From Rhizobacter sp. Root1238 (GTDB lineage: Bacteria; Pseudomonadota; Gammaproteobacteria; Burkholderiales; Burkholderiaceae_C), in assembly GCF_001425825.1 (NCBI RefSeq), contig NZ_LMDM01000034.1:145294-209293 (forward strand): DNA of 64,000 bases. Reading direction: 5' to 3'. Every line of letters begins with the position of its first letter. Position 1 is the stretch's first letter. The translations under genes and the position numbers were made by a program. Positions 1 to 9,192 of the stretch are shown piece by piece. Below the pieces are notes generated by a model. The model ran no database searches. It was not told the DNA's origin and was given only the letters and a program-made list of their open reading frames with translations.

Positions 1-478
1 TGTCGAGCCGGTGCACCAGTTCGAGGAAGCGGGCGGTCGGCCGCGCCTGGCGCAGTTGCTCGATGACGCCCGAGCTGACGCCACTGCCGCCGTGCACCGC
101 GACGCCGGCCGGCTTGTTGATGGCGATCAGGTGCTCGTCCTCGAACACCACCGGAAACTCGCGCGCCGGCGCGGGCGGCACCGCCGACGGATCGGCCATG
201 CGCACCGGCGGCACCCGCACCAGGTCGCCGATCGCCAAGCGGGTATCGGCGGCGGCCCGGCCCTTGTTGACGCGCACCTCGCCGGAGCGGATCACGCGGT
301 AGACGTGGGTCTTGGGCACGCCCTTCAGCAGCTTGATCAGGAAATTGTCGAGCCGCTGGCCCTCGGAGCCTTCGTCGACCTCGACCTGCTGGACGGCCGG
401 CGCAGCCGCCCCGGCCGGAGCCCCCACCGCGGTGCTTGCCGGCCGACCTGCTTTGGCCCCTATAATGCGTTGCACCAC
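1..478 (-). CDS. rluC: 23S rRNA pseudouridine synthase RluC, 5' part
   Basis: The gene runs off the left edge; only about 159 N-terminal residues are present. RluC makes pseudouridine at three positions of 23S rRNA. After a variable Ala-rich N-terminus an S4-type RNA-binding segment reads [20 protein letters not shown], followed by [14 protein letters not shown]. The start of the catalytic domain ([14 protein letters not shown]) follows, and the window ends at LVHRLD, whose aspartate (bases 2-4) is the family's catalytic residue. The start is uncertain: there is no ATG, and tandem GTG codons at 478 and 475 are the first candidates after an in-frame stop, without a clear ribosome binding site. 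It diverges from rne, as in E. coli and other proteobacteria. Confidence 0.93.
   Translation of the reverse strand, partial: MVQRIIGAKAGRPASTAVGAPAGAAAPAVQQVEVDEGSEGQRLDNFLIKLLKGVPKTHVYRVIRSGEVRVNKGRAAADTRLAIGDLVRVPPVRMADPSAVPPAPAREFPVVFEDEHLIAINKPAGVAVHGGSGVSSGVIEQLRQARPTARFLELVHRLD
436..466 (+). promoter_or_regulatory. Candidate rne promoter inside the rluC 5' end
   Basis: A perfect TATAAT lies at 461-466, with TTGCCG at 436-441 as the best -35 match. The 19-base spacer is longer than ideal. It points towards rne and sits within the first codons of the divergent rluC. In E. coli the rne promoter likewise lies near rluC and yields a long 5' UTR. Promoter assignment is inference from sequence. 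Confidence 0.5.
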
Positions 479-1113
479 GTTGTTGTCGTAAGTGTTTGAT
501 TTATCTGAGTTTAACGTCGATGGCGTTGAACCCGCGCTTGCGACGGCGGTGGCGGTCGAGCCCGAGGGCCCGGCCAACAGGTGATGCAACATGCCCGGCC
601 CGCAGTCAGGCCCCGTCCCCACGCGACGAGGCGGCACACAGCCCGGCATGGCAGAGAAACAAAGAACGAACCCCTGTCAAAAAGGTTTCCAGGCAGGAGA
701 CATCGAAGCAGGGTCCTCGCTTACCGGCGGCGACCGTTGATTTCAGCCTCCTTCCCGCGCCCAGTAGTCATTGCGGAACATGCTCCCGGCTCCCACCCTC
801 CACCACTGCCCACCGTGTGCCTTGCGCACCGCAACCCGGCCTCGTGCCTGCGGGTCTGCGCTGGCCGGCCGTGCCGGGGTCGTGCCTCGAACACCGGCCT
901 CGCGCCCCGCAGCGCCCACTGTCTCGCATGCGCCAACGCTGCCTGACCGGCCGATCCACTGATCGATCCCGCGTCAACGCAGTCCAGGGCGATTCCTTCC
1001 GGTTCATCCACGTTTCTCGTGCATCGATGAGTCGCCCCTGAGGTTTCAGAGGCGGCATGTTGAATGGCTGCCACTCGCGCACAACACGGCGCGGTGGTGG
1101 CGAAGGAGCGCAC
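479..1113 (+). promoter_or_regulatory. Long rne leader (5' UTR) region
   Basis: I see no gene in this 635-base stretch. It lies between the candidate rne promoter and the rne start and includes patches poorer in GC than the surroundings (around 484-520 and 655-690). RNase E genes are often autoregulated through a long structured 5' UTR that the enzyme itself cleaves; a leader of this size fits that role. I did not fold it. Open frames crossing it have no recognisable protein features. Confidence 0.45.
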
Positions 1114-4100
1114 ATGAAACGCATGCTGATCAATGCGACGCAGCCCGAAGAGCGTCGCCTCGCGATCGTCGACGGCCAGAAGCTGCTCGATTTCGAGACC
1201 GAGATCGAAGGCCGCGAGCAACGCAAGGGCAACATCTACAAGGCCGTCGTCACGCGGGTCGAGCCCTCGCTCGAAGCCTGCTTCGTCGACTACGGCGAAG
1301 ACCGCCACGGCTTCCTGCCGTTCAAGGAAATCTCGAAGAACTACTTCCGCGACGGCACGGACGCCCGCAATGCGCGCATCCAGGACGCGATCCGCGAAGG
1401 CGACCAGCTGCTGGTCCAGGTCGAGAAGGAAGAGCGCGGCAACAAGGGCGCTGCCCTGACCACCTTCGTCTCGCTGGCCGGCCGCTACCTGGTGCTGATG
1501 CCCAACAACCCGCGCGGCGGCGGCGTCAGCCGGCGCATCGAGGGCGAGGAGCGCGAGGAGCTGAAGGAAAACCTCGACCAGCTCGAGTACCCGAAGGGCA
1601 TGAGCCTGATCGCCCGCACCGCCGGCATCGGCCGCAGCGCCGTCGAGCTGCAGTGGGACCTGAACTACATGCTGAAGCTGTGGACCGCCATCGACGGCGC
1701 GTCGCAGGGCGGCAAGGGTGCGTTCCTGATCTACCAGGAGTCGTCGCTGGTGATCCGCGCGATCCGCGACTACTTCACGTCGGATGTCGGCGAGATCCTG
1801 ATCGACACCGACGACATCTACGACCAGGCGATGCAGTTCATGAACCACGTGATGCCGGAATCGGCCGCACGTGTGAAGCGCTATCGCGATGATGCCCCGC
1901 TGTTCTCGCGCTTCCAGATCGAGCACCAGATCGAGACCGCGTTCTCGCGCACGGTGAACCTGCCGTCGGGCGGCGCGATCGTGATCGACCACACCGAGGC
2001 GCTGGTCTCGGTCGACGTCAACTCGGCCCGCTCGACGCGCGGCAGCGACATCGAGGAAACCGCGACCCGCACCAACCTCGAAGCTGCCGACGAGATCGCG
2101 CGCCAGATGCGGCTGCGCGACCTGGGCGGCCTGATCGTCGTCGACTTCATCGACATGGAAGAGTCGAAGAACCGCCGCGAGGTCGAGACCCGGCTGCGCG
2201 ACGCGCTGCGCCAGGACCGCGCCCGCGTGCAGTTCAGCTCGATCAGCAAGTTCGGCCTGCTCGAACTGAGCCGCCAGCGCCTGCGCCCGGCACTGAGCGA
2301 AGGCAGCCACATCACCTGCCCGCGTTGCAACGGCACCGGCCACATCCGCGACACCGAGTCCAGCGCGCTGCAGATCCTGCGCATGGTCCAGGAAGAGTCG
2401 ATGAAGGACAACACCGCCGCCGTGCACGTGCAGGTTCCGGTGGAGGTGACCTCGTTCCTGCTGAACGAGAAGCGTACCGAGATCACGAAGATCGAACTGA
2501 AGCAGCGCATCACCGTGCTGCTGGTGCCGAACAAGCACCTGGACACGCCGAACTACAAGCTCGAGCGCCTGCGCCACGACGACCCGCGCCTGGAGAACCT
2601 GCAGGTCAGCTACTCGATGATCGAGGAGCCGGACGACGAGGTCGGCATCACGCGTCGCGAGAAGGCCAAGCCGAAGCAGGAGCCGGTCATCAAGGGCATC
2701 CTGCCGGAAACGCCGGCACCGATCGTGCCGCCGAAGCCCGCGCCCGCACCGGTCGCGGCACCGGTGGCCGTGGCACCCGCGCCGGCACCGGTCGCGGCTG
2801 CGGCACCCGCCGGTGGCGGCTTCTTCGGCTGGGTCAAGCGCCTGTTCGGCGCCGGCGAGCCGGAGGCCGCACCGGCGGCGAAGGCCCCGGCAGCGGCCGC
2901 CACCGGCGAGGCCGGCGCGAAGCGCGATGGCCGCGGTGAACGTGGTGATCGCGGTGGTCGCGGCAACGGCCGTGCCGAACGCGACGGCAAGCGCGATGGG
3001 CGCCGTGGCGAGCGCGGCGGTGACCGCAATCGTGGCGAAGGCCGCGGCGAGGGCCGTCCCGAAGGCGGCCGCGGTGAAGGGCGTGGCGAAGGCCGCGGTG
3101 AGCCGCGCGCCGAAGGCCGTCCGGAAGGACGCGGCGAGCGTCCGGAGCGGGGCGATCGCAATGAACGCGGCGGCCGCCGCGCCGAGCGGGTCGAGGAAGT
3201 CGCGGCCGGCGTCGAAGCCGGTGGCGCCGCAGTGACACCGCGCACGGACGAGCGTCCGCCGCGTGGCGAAGCGCGCGGAGAAGGCCGTGGCGAAGGTCGC
3301 GGTGAAGGTCGTGGCGACAACAGCCGCCGCGGTCCGCGCCCCGAGCGTGAACGCCGTCCGGCTGACGCGCCGGTCGATGGCGCCGTGGCCGAAGTCGCCC
3401 CGGCACAGGCTTTCAGCGACACCGTGCCGAGTCCCGACGCCGAAGGCGGCGAGGCCCGTGAAGGCAGCCGTCGCCGTCGTCGTGGCCGAGGTGGCCGCGA
3501 CCGCGATGAAGCCCGCAACGGCGAAGCGGTCGTGAACGAGGGCGGTGCCGAACTGGCCGCCGACGTGCAAGGTGAAGACGCTGCGGTGCGCGCCGAGCGG
3601 GCGGTGGATGCCGCTGCGCAGCCGACCGACGGCGCCGAATCCGCCGGCGCACCGGAGGGCGGCGACGCCACGCCGGAAGGCGGCGAGCGCGATGGGCGCC
3701 GCCGTGGCCGCGGCCGGGATCGCCAGCGCCGTGAGCGGCGCGACGAGACCGAAGGCGTCGCACCGTCGGCCGAAGGTGCCGAAGCCGGCGCCGCGGGCGA
3801 CACGTCGGCCGCTGCGGTGGCCGAACCGGTGTACCGCCCGGAGATCGCCGAAGCGCCGGCCTACACGCCGCCGGTCCAGGCGTACGTTGCAGCGCCGGTC
3901 GCCGCGCCCGCTGAGCCGGTCGCCGCTCCGGTGGTGGCCGCAGCGCCGGTCGTGGCGGCTCCGGTCGCCGCGCCCGTCGCAGCGCCGGTCGCTGCGCCGG
4001 CCGCACGCTTCGTGCTGCCGCTGGCCGACCTGCAGTCGGTCGCTCAGACCGCTGGGCTGGAATGGGTCAACTCGGACACCGACAAGATCCGGGCCGTGCA

Positions 4101-4260
4101 GGAAGCGATGGCCCGCGAGCCGAAGCCGATCCACGTGCCGCGCGAGCCCCGCCCGCCGGTCGCGATCGACGAAGGTCCGCTGGTGCTGGTCGAGACGCGC
4201 AAGGACCTGTCGCAGGTCAAGCTGCCGTTCGAATCGGAGTCCGGCAAGCCGATGGCTTGA
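1114..4260 (+). CDS. rne: Ribonuclease E
   Basis: Endoribonuclease for mRNA decay and rRNA/tRNA processing; 1,048 residues. The ATG at 1114 follows AAGGAG at 1102-1107 and gives the family N-terminus MKRMLINATQPEE, so an earlier in-frame ATG at 1057 is rejected. An S1 RNA-binding domain covers roughly residues 35-125. The catalytic aspartates are visible as D301 (VSVDVNSARSTRG) and D344 (LIVVDFIDM), and the zinc-link cysteines as C402 and C405 (CPRCNGTGHIRD). From about residue 520 the protein is low-complexity: Pro/Ala runs, then long Arg/Gly/Glu stretches with GEGR units, then Ala-Pro-Val repeats. This is the expected disordered scaffold region that binds RNA and degradosome partners. A short conserved-looking tail (VETRKDLSQVKLPFE) closes the protein. 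Confidence 0.98.
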   Translation: MKRMLINATQPEERRLAIVDGQKLLDFETEIEGREQRKGNIYKAVVTRVEPSLEACFVDYGEDRHGFLPFKEISKNYFRDGTDARNARIQDAIREGDQLLVQVEKEERGNKGAALTTFVSLAGRYLVLMPNNPRGGGVSRRIEGEEREELKENLDQLEYPKGMSLIARTAGIGRSAVELQWDLNYMLKLWTAIDGASQGGKGAFLIYQESSLVIRAIRDYFTSDVGEILIDTDDIYDQAMQFMNHVMPESAARVKRYRDDAPLFSRFQIEHQIETAFSRTVNLPSGGAIVIDHTEALVSVDVNSARSTRGSDIEETATRTNLEAADEIARQMRLRDLGGLIVVDFIDMEESKNRREVETRLRDALRQDRARVQFSSISKFGLLELSRQRLRPALSEGSHITCPRCNGTGHIRDTESSALQILRMVQEESMKDNTAAVHVQVPVEVTSFLLNEKRTEITKIELKQRITVLLVPNKHLDTPNYKLERLRHDDPRLENLQVSYSMIEEPDDEVGITRREKAKPKQEPVIKGILPETPAPIVPPKPAPAPVAAPVAVAPAPAPVAAAAPAGGGFFGWVKRLFGAGEPEAAPAAKAPAAAATGEAGAKRDGRGERGDRGGRGNGRAERDGKRDGRRGERGGDRNRGEGRGEGRPEGGRGEGRGEGRGEPRAEGRPEGRGERPERGDRNERGGRRAERVEEVAAGVEAGGAAVTPRTDERPPRGEARGEGRGEGRGEGRGDNSRRGPRPERERRPADAPVDGAVAEVAPAQAFSDTVPSPDAEGGEAREGSRRRRRGRGGRDRDEARNGEAVVNEGGAELAADVQGEDAAVRAERAVDAAAQPTDGAESAGAPEGGDATPEGGERDGRRRGRGRDRQRRERRDETEGVAPSAEGAEAGAAGDTSAAAVAEPVYRPEIAEAPAYTPPVQAYVAAPVAAPAEPVAAPVVAAAPVVAAPVAAPVAAPVAAPAARFVLPLADLQSVAQTAGLEWVNSDTDKIRAVQEAMAREPKPIHVPREPRPPVAIDEGPLVLVETRKDLSQVKLPFESESGKPMA

Positions 4261-4282
4261 ACGCGATCTGACAGCGTGAACG

Positions 4283-4306
4283 ACGGCGCCTTCGGGCGCC
4301 GTTTTT
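4283..4306 (+). terminator. Rho-independent terminator of rne
   Basis: A perfect 8-base stem (ACGGCGCC / GGCGCCGT) with a TTCG tetraloop is followed directly by a run of five T, 22 bases after the rne stop. The T run is on the plus strand only, so it terminates rne. The hairpin lies between rne and the convergent nagZ. Confidence 0.9.
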
Positions 4307-4340
4307 CATGGGCGCGGCATGCGCGCGAGCGGCGGCCAGC

Positions 4341-5390
4341 TCAGGGCAGCCGTTCGAGCGCGTTCTGGTAGGACGGCTGGTGCATCAACTCGTCCCACGG
4401 CAGCGGCGAGCTCTGCGGCAACAACTCCAGCCGGCGCGTCTCGCTGTTCGCATCGGCCTGCCAGCGGCCCTGCGCGAGCGCCTGCGCCAGGCCGTCGAGC
4501 AGCATGTCGACCGGCCGGCCGCCGTCGACCTTCGACTGGTTGCACAGCAGCACCAGGTCGCAGCCGGCGTTCAGCGCGGCGATGCCGGCTTCGACCGCGG
4601 TGCCGGCGACGCGGGCGCCTTCCATGCTGAGGTCGTCGCAGCAGATCGCGCCGGTGTAGCCGAGCTGGCCGCGCAGGATCTCCTTCAGCCAGCGCGACGA
4701 GAAACCGGCCGGCACCGCATCGACCTGCGGAAAGGTCACGTGCGCCGGCATCACGCAGGTCAGCGCGGTCGACAGCCAGTCGTAGGGCTTCGCGTCCTCG
4801 TCGAGGATCTGCTGCAGCGCGCGGTCGTCGACGGCGCGCGCCACATGCGAATCGGCCACCGCGTAGCCGTGCGCCGGAAAGTGCTTGCCGCAGTTGGCCA
4901 TGCCGGCGCGCAGCAGGCCCATCGACAGCGCCTGCGCGAGGATCGCGACGACGCGTGGATCGCGGTGGAACGCGCGGTCGCCGACGACCTGGCTGCGGCC
5001 ATGGTCGAGGTCGACCACCGGCGTGTAGCTGAGCTCCACGCCGCAGGCCCGCAGTTCGGCACCGAGCACGTAGCCGGCCGACGTGGCCGCATCGACGGCG
5101 CGCATCGCATCGCGCATCCACAGCTCACCGAACTCGCGCATCGCCGGCAGGTGCGTGAAACCGTCGGTGCGGAAGCGCTGCACGCGGCCGCCTTCGTGGT
5201 CGACGGTGATCAGCACGTCCGGCCGGATCGACTTGACCTCGGCGGTCAGTTCGGTCAGGTGGCGGCGGTCGATCCAGTTGCGGGTGAACAGGATCATCCC
5301 GCCGGTCAACGGATGGCGCAGCCGCCGCCGATCGTCGTCGGTCAGGGCCGTGCCGGCGATGTCGAGGATCACCGGGGCGTGTTCGCTCAT
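4341..5390 (-). CDS. nagZ: Beta-N-acetylhexosaminidase NagZ
   Basis: Cytoplasmic glycoside hydrolase family 3 enzyme that removes GlcNAc from recycled anhydromuropeptides in peptidoglycan recycling; 349 residues, normal for the short NagZ form. Visible motifs are the KHFPAHGYAVADSH loop, which carries the Asp-His pair used as acid/base (family consensus KHFPGHG, here Ala for Gly), and CDDLSMEGA, whose Asp is the nucleophile. The ATG at 5390 follows GGAAAG and gives MSEHAPVILDIAGTALT. It is the last gene of the lepA-to-nagZ run, 17 bases after acpS. Confidence 0.96.
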   Translation of the reverse strand: MSEHAPVILDIAGTALTDDDRRRLRHPLTGGMILFTRNWIDRRHLTELTAEVKSIRPDVLITVDHEGGRVQRFRTDGFTHLPAMREFGELWMRDAMRAVDAATSAGYVLGAELRACGVELSYTPVVDLDHGRSQVVGDRAFHRDPRVVAILAQALSMGLLRAGMANCGKHFPAHGYAVADSHVARAVDDRALQQILDEDAKPYDWLSTALTCVMPAHVTFPQVDAVPAGFSSRWLKEILRGQLGYTGAICCDDLSMEGARVAGTAVEAGIAALNAGCDLVLLCNQSKVDGGRPVDMLLDGLAQALAQGRWQADANSETRRLELLPQSSPLPWDELMHQPSYQNALERLP

Positions 5391-5407
5391 GCTGGTTCTT
5401 TCCGCAT

Positions 5408-5806
5408 TCAGGGTTGCTGGGTTTCGACGACGACGAAGCTCGCCGCGTAGTCGGTTTCGTCGGTGACGCTGACGTGCGCGACCAGGTGCCGCGCCGCGAA
5501 CCAGGCGGCCAGCTCGCCGTGCAGCACGATCTCGGGCTTGCCGCTCGGCGCATTGAGGATCTCGCAGGCGCGCCAGGTCATCGGCATGCGCATGCCGCGG
5601 CCGATGGCCTTCGAGAACGCCTCCTTGGCCGAGAAACGGGTCGCCAGGTAGCTGATGCCGCGGGCCTCGACGCGCGCGCGCCGCGCATGGAACACCGCCA
5701 GTTCCTGCGGGCCGAGCACCTTGGCGGCGAAGCGCTCGCCGCGCCGATCGAAGGTCGCGGCGATGCGCCGCACGTCGCAGATGTCGGTGCCGATGCCGTA
5801 GATCAC
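5408..5806 (-). CDS. acpS: Holo-[acyl-carrier-protein] synthase
   Basis: Transfers 4'-phosphopantetheine from CoA to the serine of acyl carrier protein (here acpP at 18594-18833); 132 residues, usual size. The N-terminus [14 protein letters not shown] contains the metal-binding Asp, and [13 protein letters not shown] contains the second metal ligand Glu. The start is a GTG at 5806 whose GTGA overlaps the stop of pdxJ, indicating translational coupling. The pdxJ-acpS pair is conserved across proteobacteria. Confidence 0.96.
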   Translation of the reverse strand: MIYGIGTDICDVRRIAATFDRRGERFAAKVLGPQELAVFHARRARVEARGISYLATRFSAKEAFSKAIGRGMRMPMTWRACEILNAPSGKPEIVLHGELAAWFAARHLVAHVSVTDETDYAASFVVVETQQP

Positions 5807-6615
5807 CGCGGTGACGCCGTCTGGGCCGACATCTGGATGCAGCGCTGGTAGTCGCGCACCGTCTCGACCAGGCCGAGCTCGAGCGCGTCGGCGACCAGCG
5901 CATGGCCGATCGAGACCTCCTGCACGCCGGGCACGGCGCGCAGGAAATCGGCCAGGTTGGCGCGGTTCAGGTCGTGGCCGGCGTTGACGCCCAGGCCCAC
6001 ACGCAACGCCGCCTCGGCGGTGGCCGTGAAGCCGGCCAGCACCGCCGCGCCGGCCGGCGTGCCGTGTGCGCTGGCGAAGGTTTCGGTGTAGAGCTCGACG
6101 CGGTCGGCGCCCAGTTCGCGGGCCGCCGCCATCGCCTGCGGCTGCGGGTCCATGAAGAGGCTGACGCGCACGCCCAGCGCATGCACCTCGGCGATCAGCG
6201 GCGCGAGGCGCGCCGCATCTTCCGGGAAGCGCCAGCCGTGGTCGGAGGTGGATTGCTCGACGCTGTCGGGCACGAAGGTGCACTGGTGCAAAGGCAAGCC
6301 GCGGCGCTTCAGTTCGCGCGCGAAGTCCATCAGGTTGTGGAACGGGTTGCCTTCGATGTTGTATTCGATGTGCGGCGTCGCCTGCAGCAGCTCGGCGAGC
6401 TCGTAGACGTCGGCGGCCCGGATGTGCCGCTCGTCCGGCCGCGGGTGCACCGTGATGCCCTGCGCGCCGCCTTGCAGCGCGAGTTCGGCGGCACGCGTCA
6501 CGCTCGGGATGCCGAGGTGGCGCGTGTTGCGCAGCAGCGCGACCTTGTTCAGGTTGACCGACAACGCGGTCCGGCCGCGGTGCGGATCATCGCCGCTCGT
6601 CTGGAAGGGGTTCAT
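5803..6615 (-). CDS. pdxJ: Pyridoxine 5'-phosphate synthase PdxJ
   Basis: Condenses 1-deoxyxylulose-5-phosphate with 3-amino-2-oxopropyl phosphate to give pyridoxine phosphate (vitamin B6). 270 residues, with an N-terminal extension of about 15 residues compared with the 243-residue E. coli protein. TIM-barrel motifs visible are [16 protein letters not shown] near the N-terminus, [12 protein letters not shown] and [11 protein letters not shown]. It lies 4 bases after recO and overlaps acpS. Confidence 0.97.
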   Translation of the reverse strand: MNPFQTSGDDPHRGRTALSVNLNKVALLRNTRHLGIPSVTRAAELALQGGAQGITVHPRPDERHIRAADVYELAELLQATPHIEYNIEGNPFHNLMDFARELKRRGLPLHQCTFVPDSVEQSTSDHGWRFPEDAARLAPLIAEVHALGVRVSLFMDPQPQAMAAARELGADRVELYTETFASAHGTPAGAAVLAGFTATAEAALRVGLGVNAGHDLNRANLADFLRAVPGVQEVSIGHALVADALELGLVETVRDYQRCIQMSAQTASPR

Positions 6616-6619
6616 GGTG

Positions 6620-7423
6620 TCAGCGCTCCAAGGCTTGCACGTCGAGCATCACCTGCCGCGTGCGCAGCACCGGTGAACCCAGATGATAGTGAAGCAGCGC
6701 GCGCAGCAGCAGCTTCAGTTCCTGCAGCGCCGGCGCGCAGGCCTGCTGCAGTGCCGCGAGGCTGCCGTGCTGCAGCGCGGCCTGCAGGCCGATCAGCGTC
6801 TGGCCGGCCAGTTCGTTCTCGCGGCCACGCGAGGTCGCGACGCCCTGTTCGGGCAGCAGCAGGTAGCGGCCGGCGGGGTCGACCTCGTCCTGCGTCATCG
6901 TCACGCGGCTCAGGTCGGGCAGCACGCCGACCTGCTGCAGCAGCGCCAGCTCGAAGGCCCGCAGCGCGGTCTGCACGGCGCCGTCGTCGGTCGATGCCAG
7001 CAGCGCGAGCGTCAGCGCGTAGGCATCGAACAACATCGGATGGGCGTCGCTGCGGGCGAGCAGCTTCATCAGCAGCTCGTTCAGGTAGAAGCCGCTGAAC
7101 AGCGCCGCGCCGGTCAGCATCGCATGGCCGCCGGCCCATTCGGCACCGCGCAGCGTCTGCACGTCGCTGGCCGATTCGCCGGACGACCCGGCGGACGATT
7201 CCGCCGCGCGCGGTGGCTTGCCGAGCGTCACCTGGATGCGCTGGAACGGTAGCAACACCGGGCGCAGCTGCGAGTACGGTCGCTTGGCGCCTTTCGCGAC
7301 CACCGCGATGCGGCCCTGCTCGCGGGTGAACAGGTCGAGGATCAGGCTGGATTCGCTCCAGTCGTAGCGGTGCAGCACATAGGCCGCCTGCGTGGCCGGC
7401 GGGCGCGCGGGGCGGGTGGCCAT
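6620..7423 (-). CDS. recO: DNA repair protein RecO
   Basis: RecF-pathway recombination mediator that helps load RecA on SSB-coated DNA; 267 residues. The N-terminal OB-fold segment YVLHRYDWSESSLILDLFTR and GRIAVVAKGAKRPYSQL are characteristic. A Ser/Ala-rich insertion (about residues 70-90, AAESSAGSSGESAS) lengthens the region after the OB fold. No zinc-cysteine cluster is seen, as in the E. coli protein. It lies between era and pdxJ, the usual place. Confidence 0.95.
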   Translation of the reverse strand: MATRPARPPATQAAYVLHRYDWSESSLILDLFTREQGRIAVVAKGAKRPYSQLRPVLLPFQRIQVTLGKPPRAAESSAGSSGESASDVQTLRGAEWAGGHAMLTGAALFSGFYLNELLMKLLARSDAHPMLFDAYALTLALLASTDDGAVQTALRAFELALLQQVGVLPDLSRVTMTQDEVDPAGRYLLLPEQGVATSRGRENELAGQTLIGLQAALQHGSLAALQQACAPALQELKLLLRALLHYHLGSPVLRTRQVMLDVQALER

Positions 7424-7432
7424 GCGCGGCGG

Positions 7433-8410
7433 CTACTCGTAGCCGTAGGTGCGCAGATGCTCTTCGTCGTCGGCCCAGCCGGATCGCACCTTCACCCACA
7501 GTTCGAGGAACACGCGGCCGTCCATCAGCCGCTCCAGCTCCTGGCGCGCCTCGGAGCCGATGCGCTTCAGGCGCTCGCCATCGGTGCCGATCACCATGCC
7601 CTTGTGCGAATCGCGCTCGACGATGATGGTCGCGGCGATGCGCCGCAGCGCGCCCTCTTCCTCGAACTTGTCGATCACGACGGTCGAGGTGTAGGGCAGC
7701 TCGTCGCCGGTCAGGCGGAACAGCTTCTCGCGGATGATCTCGCTCGCGAGGAACTTGTCGCTGCGATCGGTCAGTGCGTCTTCTTCGTAGAACCACGGCT
7801 GCTGCGGCAGGTAGGGCTTCACGATACCCAGCAGGCGCTGCACGTCGCTGTCCTTCTTGGCGGTCAGCGGCACGAATTCGGCGAAGGCGTGGCGGTCCTG
7901 CATGCCCTTGAGCCAGGGCACCAGGTCGGCACGGCGGTGCACCGCATCGAGCTTGTTGGCGATCAGCATCACCGGCTTGCCGGCCGGCATCAGCGCCAGC
8001 ACCTTCGCGTCGTCGAGTCCGAAGCGGCCGGCCTCGACGACGAACAGCACCAGGTCGACATCACCGAGCACGCCATGCACCGTGCGGTTCAGCGTGCGGT
8101 TCAACGGCGCGCTGTGGCGCGTCTGGAAGCCGGGCGTGTCGACGAACACGAACTGCGTGTCGTCGACCGTACGGATGCCGGTGATGCGGTGGCGCGTCGT
8201 CTGCGCCTTGGCGGACGTGATGCTGACCTTCTGGCCGACGAGCGCATTCAGCAGCGTCGACTTGCCGACGTTCGGGCGGCCGACGATCGCGATCAGCCCG
8301 CAACGGGTGGTGACCTCAGCGGATTCGTCACGGCCGGTGTCGTCGGTGCCGGCATCGCCAGTACCGGTGTCGCCGTCGTCTTCGGCAGGTGTTTCGGGGA
8401 TGTCGATCAT
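7433..8410 (-). CDS. era: GTPase Era
   Basis: Essential GTPase that assists 16S rRNA maturation and 30S assembly; 325 residues. G1 GRPNVGKS, the switch region with TTRHR, G3 DTPGF, G4 NKLD, and a C-terminal KH RNA-binding domain with [20 protein letters not shown]. The first 35 residues form an acidic Asp/Gly/Thr-rich extension ([17 protein letters not shown]) absent from the 301-residue E. coli protein. It follows rnc, the common rnc-era order, and its start is the only ATG before the GTPase domain. Confidence 0.97.
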   Translation of the reverse strand: MIDIPETPAEDDGDTGTGDAGTDDTGRDESAEVTTRCGLIAIVGRPNVGKSTLLNALVGQKVSITSAKAQTTRHRITGIRTVDDTQFVFVDTPGFQTRHSAPLNRTLNRTVHGVLGDVDLVLFVVEAGRFGLDDAKVLALMPAGKPVMLIANKLDAVHRRADLVPWLKGMQDRHAFAEFVPLTAKKDSDVQRLLGIVKPYLPQQPWFYEEDALTDRSDKFLASEIIREKLFRLTGDELPYTSTVVIDKFEEEGALRRIAATIIVERDSHKGMVIGTDGERLKRIGSEARQELERLMDGRVFLELWVKVRSGWADDEEHLRTYGYE

Positions 8411-8442
8411 GCGGGGGAACCAGGAGAGGGTCGTCGGGGGCG

Positions 8443-9147
8443 TCAGGAACGCAACGCACTGCCGGGCTTGTCGTTCGCCTTCAGCGCGACCAGCATGCCG
8501 CGCGCGGCTTCCTGCTCGGCGGCGCGGCGCGAGCGGCCCTCGCCGGTTTCGGTCAGGGCGAGGGCCGGGACGGCACATTCGACTTCGAAGGTCTGCGCGT
8601 GCGCCTGCCCGCGGGTGGCAACGATGCGGTAGGCCGGCACCGGCAGGCGGCGCGCCTGCAGCCACTCCTGCAATTCGGTCTTCGCGTCTTTCGACCAGTT
8701 GTCCAGATCGGTCGTCTCGATGACTTCGCCGAACAGCCGCTGCACCAGCGCCTGTGCGGCCTCGAAACCGCCATCGCGGTAGGCGGCACCGATCACGGCT
8801 TCGAGTGCGTCGGCGAGGATCGACGGCCGCTGCGCGCCGCCCCCGCGGGCTTCGCCTTCGCTCAGGCGCAGCACCTCGGGCAGGCCGATCAGCACGGCCA
8901 CCTTGTGCAGGGTGTCTTCACGCACCAGGTGCGCCCGCACGCGGGTCAGGTCGCCCTCGTCGGAGCCGGCGAAGCGCTCGAACAGCAGGTCGCTGATCGC
9001 CAGGCTCAGCACCACGTCGCCGAGGAATTCGAGCCGTTCGTTGTGGTCGGCCCCGAAGCTGCGGTGCGTGACCGCGCGCGTCAGCAGGTCCGGCTGGGTG
9101 AAGCGGTAGCCCAGGCGGTTCTGCAGGGCGGTCAGTCGGGCATCCAC
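8443..9147 (-). CDS. rnc: Ribonuclease III
   Basis: Double-strand-specific endoribonuclease for rRNA and mRNA processing; 234 residues. The RNase III signature [13 protein letters not shown] and the second acidic cluster [11 protein letters not shown] carry the metal-binding residues. A double-stranded-RNA-binding domain fills the C-terminus ([11 protein letters not shown] ... [14 protein letters not shown]). The start is GTG at 9147 ([16 protein letters not shown]); no in-frame ATG lies nearby. It is 45 bases downstream of the DUF4845 gene and 32 upstream of era. Confidence 0.97.
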   Translation of the reverse strand: MDARLTALQNRLGYRFTQPDLLTRAVTHRSFGADHNERLEFLGDVVLSLAISDLLFERFAGSDEGDLTRVRAHLVREDTLHKVAVLIGLPEVLRLSEGEARGGGAQRPSILADALEAVIGAAYRDGGFEAAQALVQRLFGEVIETTDLDNWSKDAKTELQEWLQARRLPVPAYRIVATRGQAHAQTFEVECAVPALALTETGEGRSRRAAEQEAARGMLVALKANDKPGSALRS

Positions 9148-9192
9148 GCGCGAAGCCGGTTGATGACGAAAGAGCGCGAGTCGGGCGAACCC

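Noticed and set aside
2940-3350. Short tandem repeats that could suggest a CRISPR-like array
   Set aside because: They are imperfect GEGR-type codon repeats inside rne, in frame, with no uniform repeat-spacer pattern.
721-4134. A 1,137-codon open frame on the minus strand opposite rne
   Set aside because: It mirrors the repetitive high-GC rne coding sequence, has Arg/His/Ala-rich composition without any domain, and reflects codon bias of the real gene.
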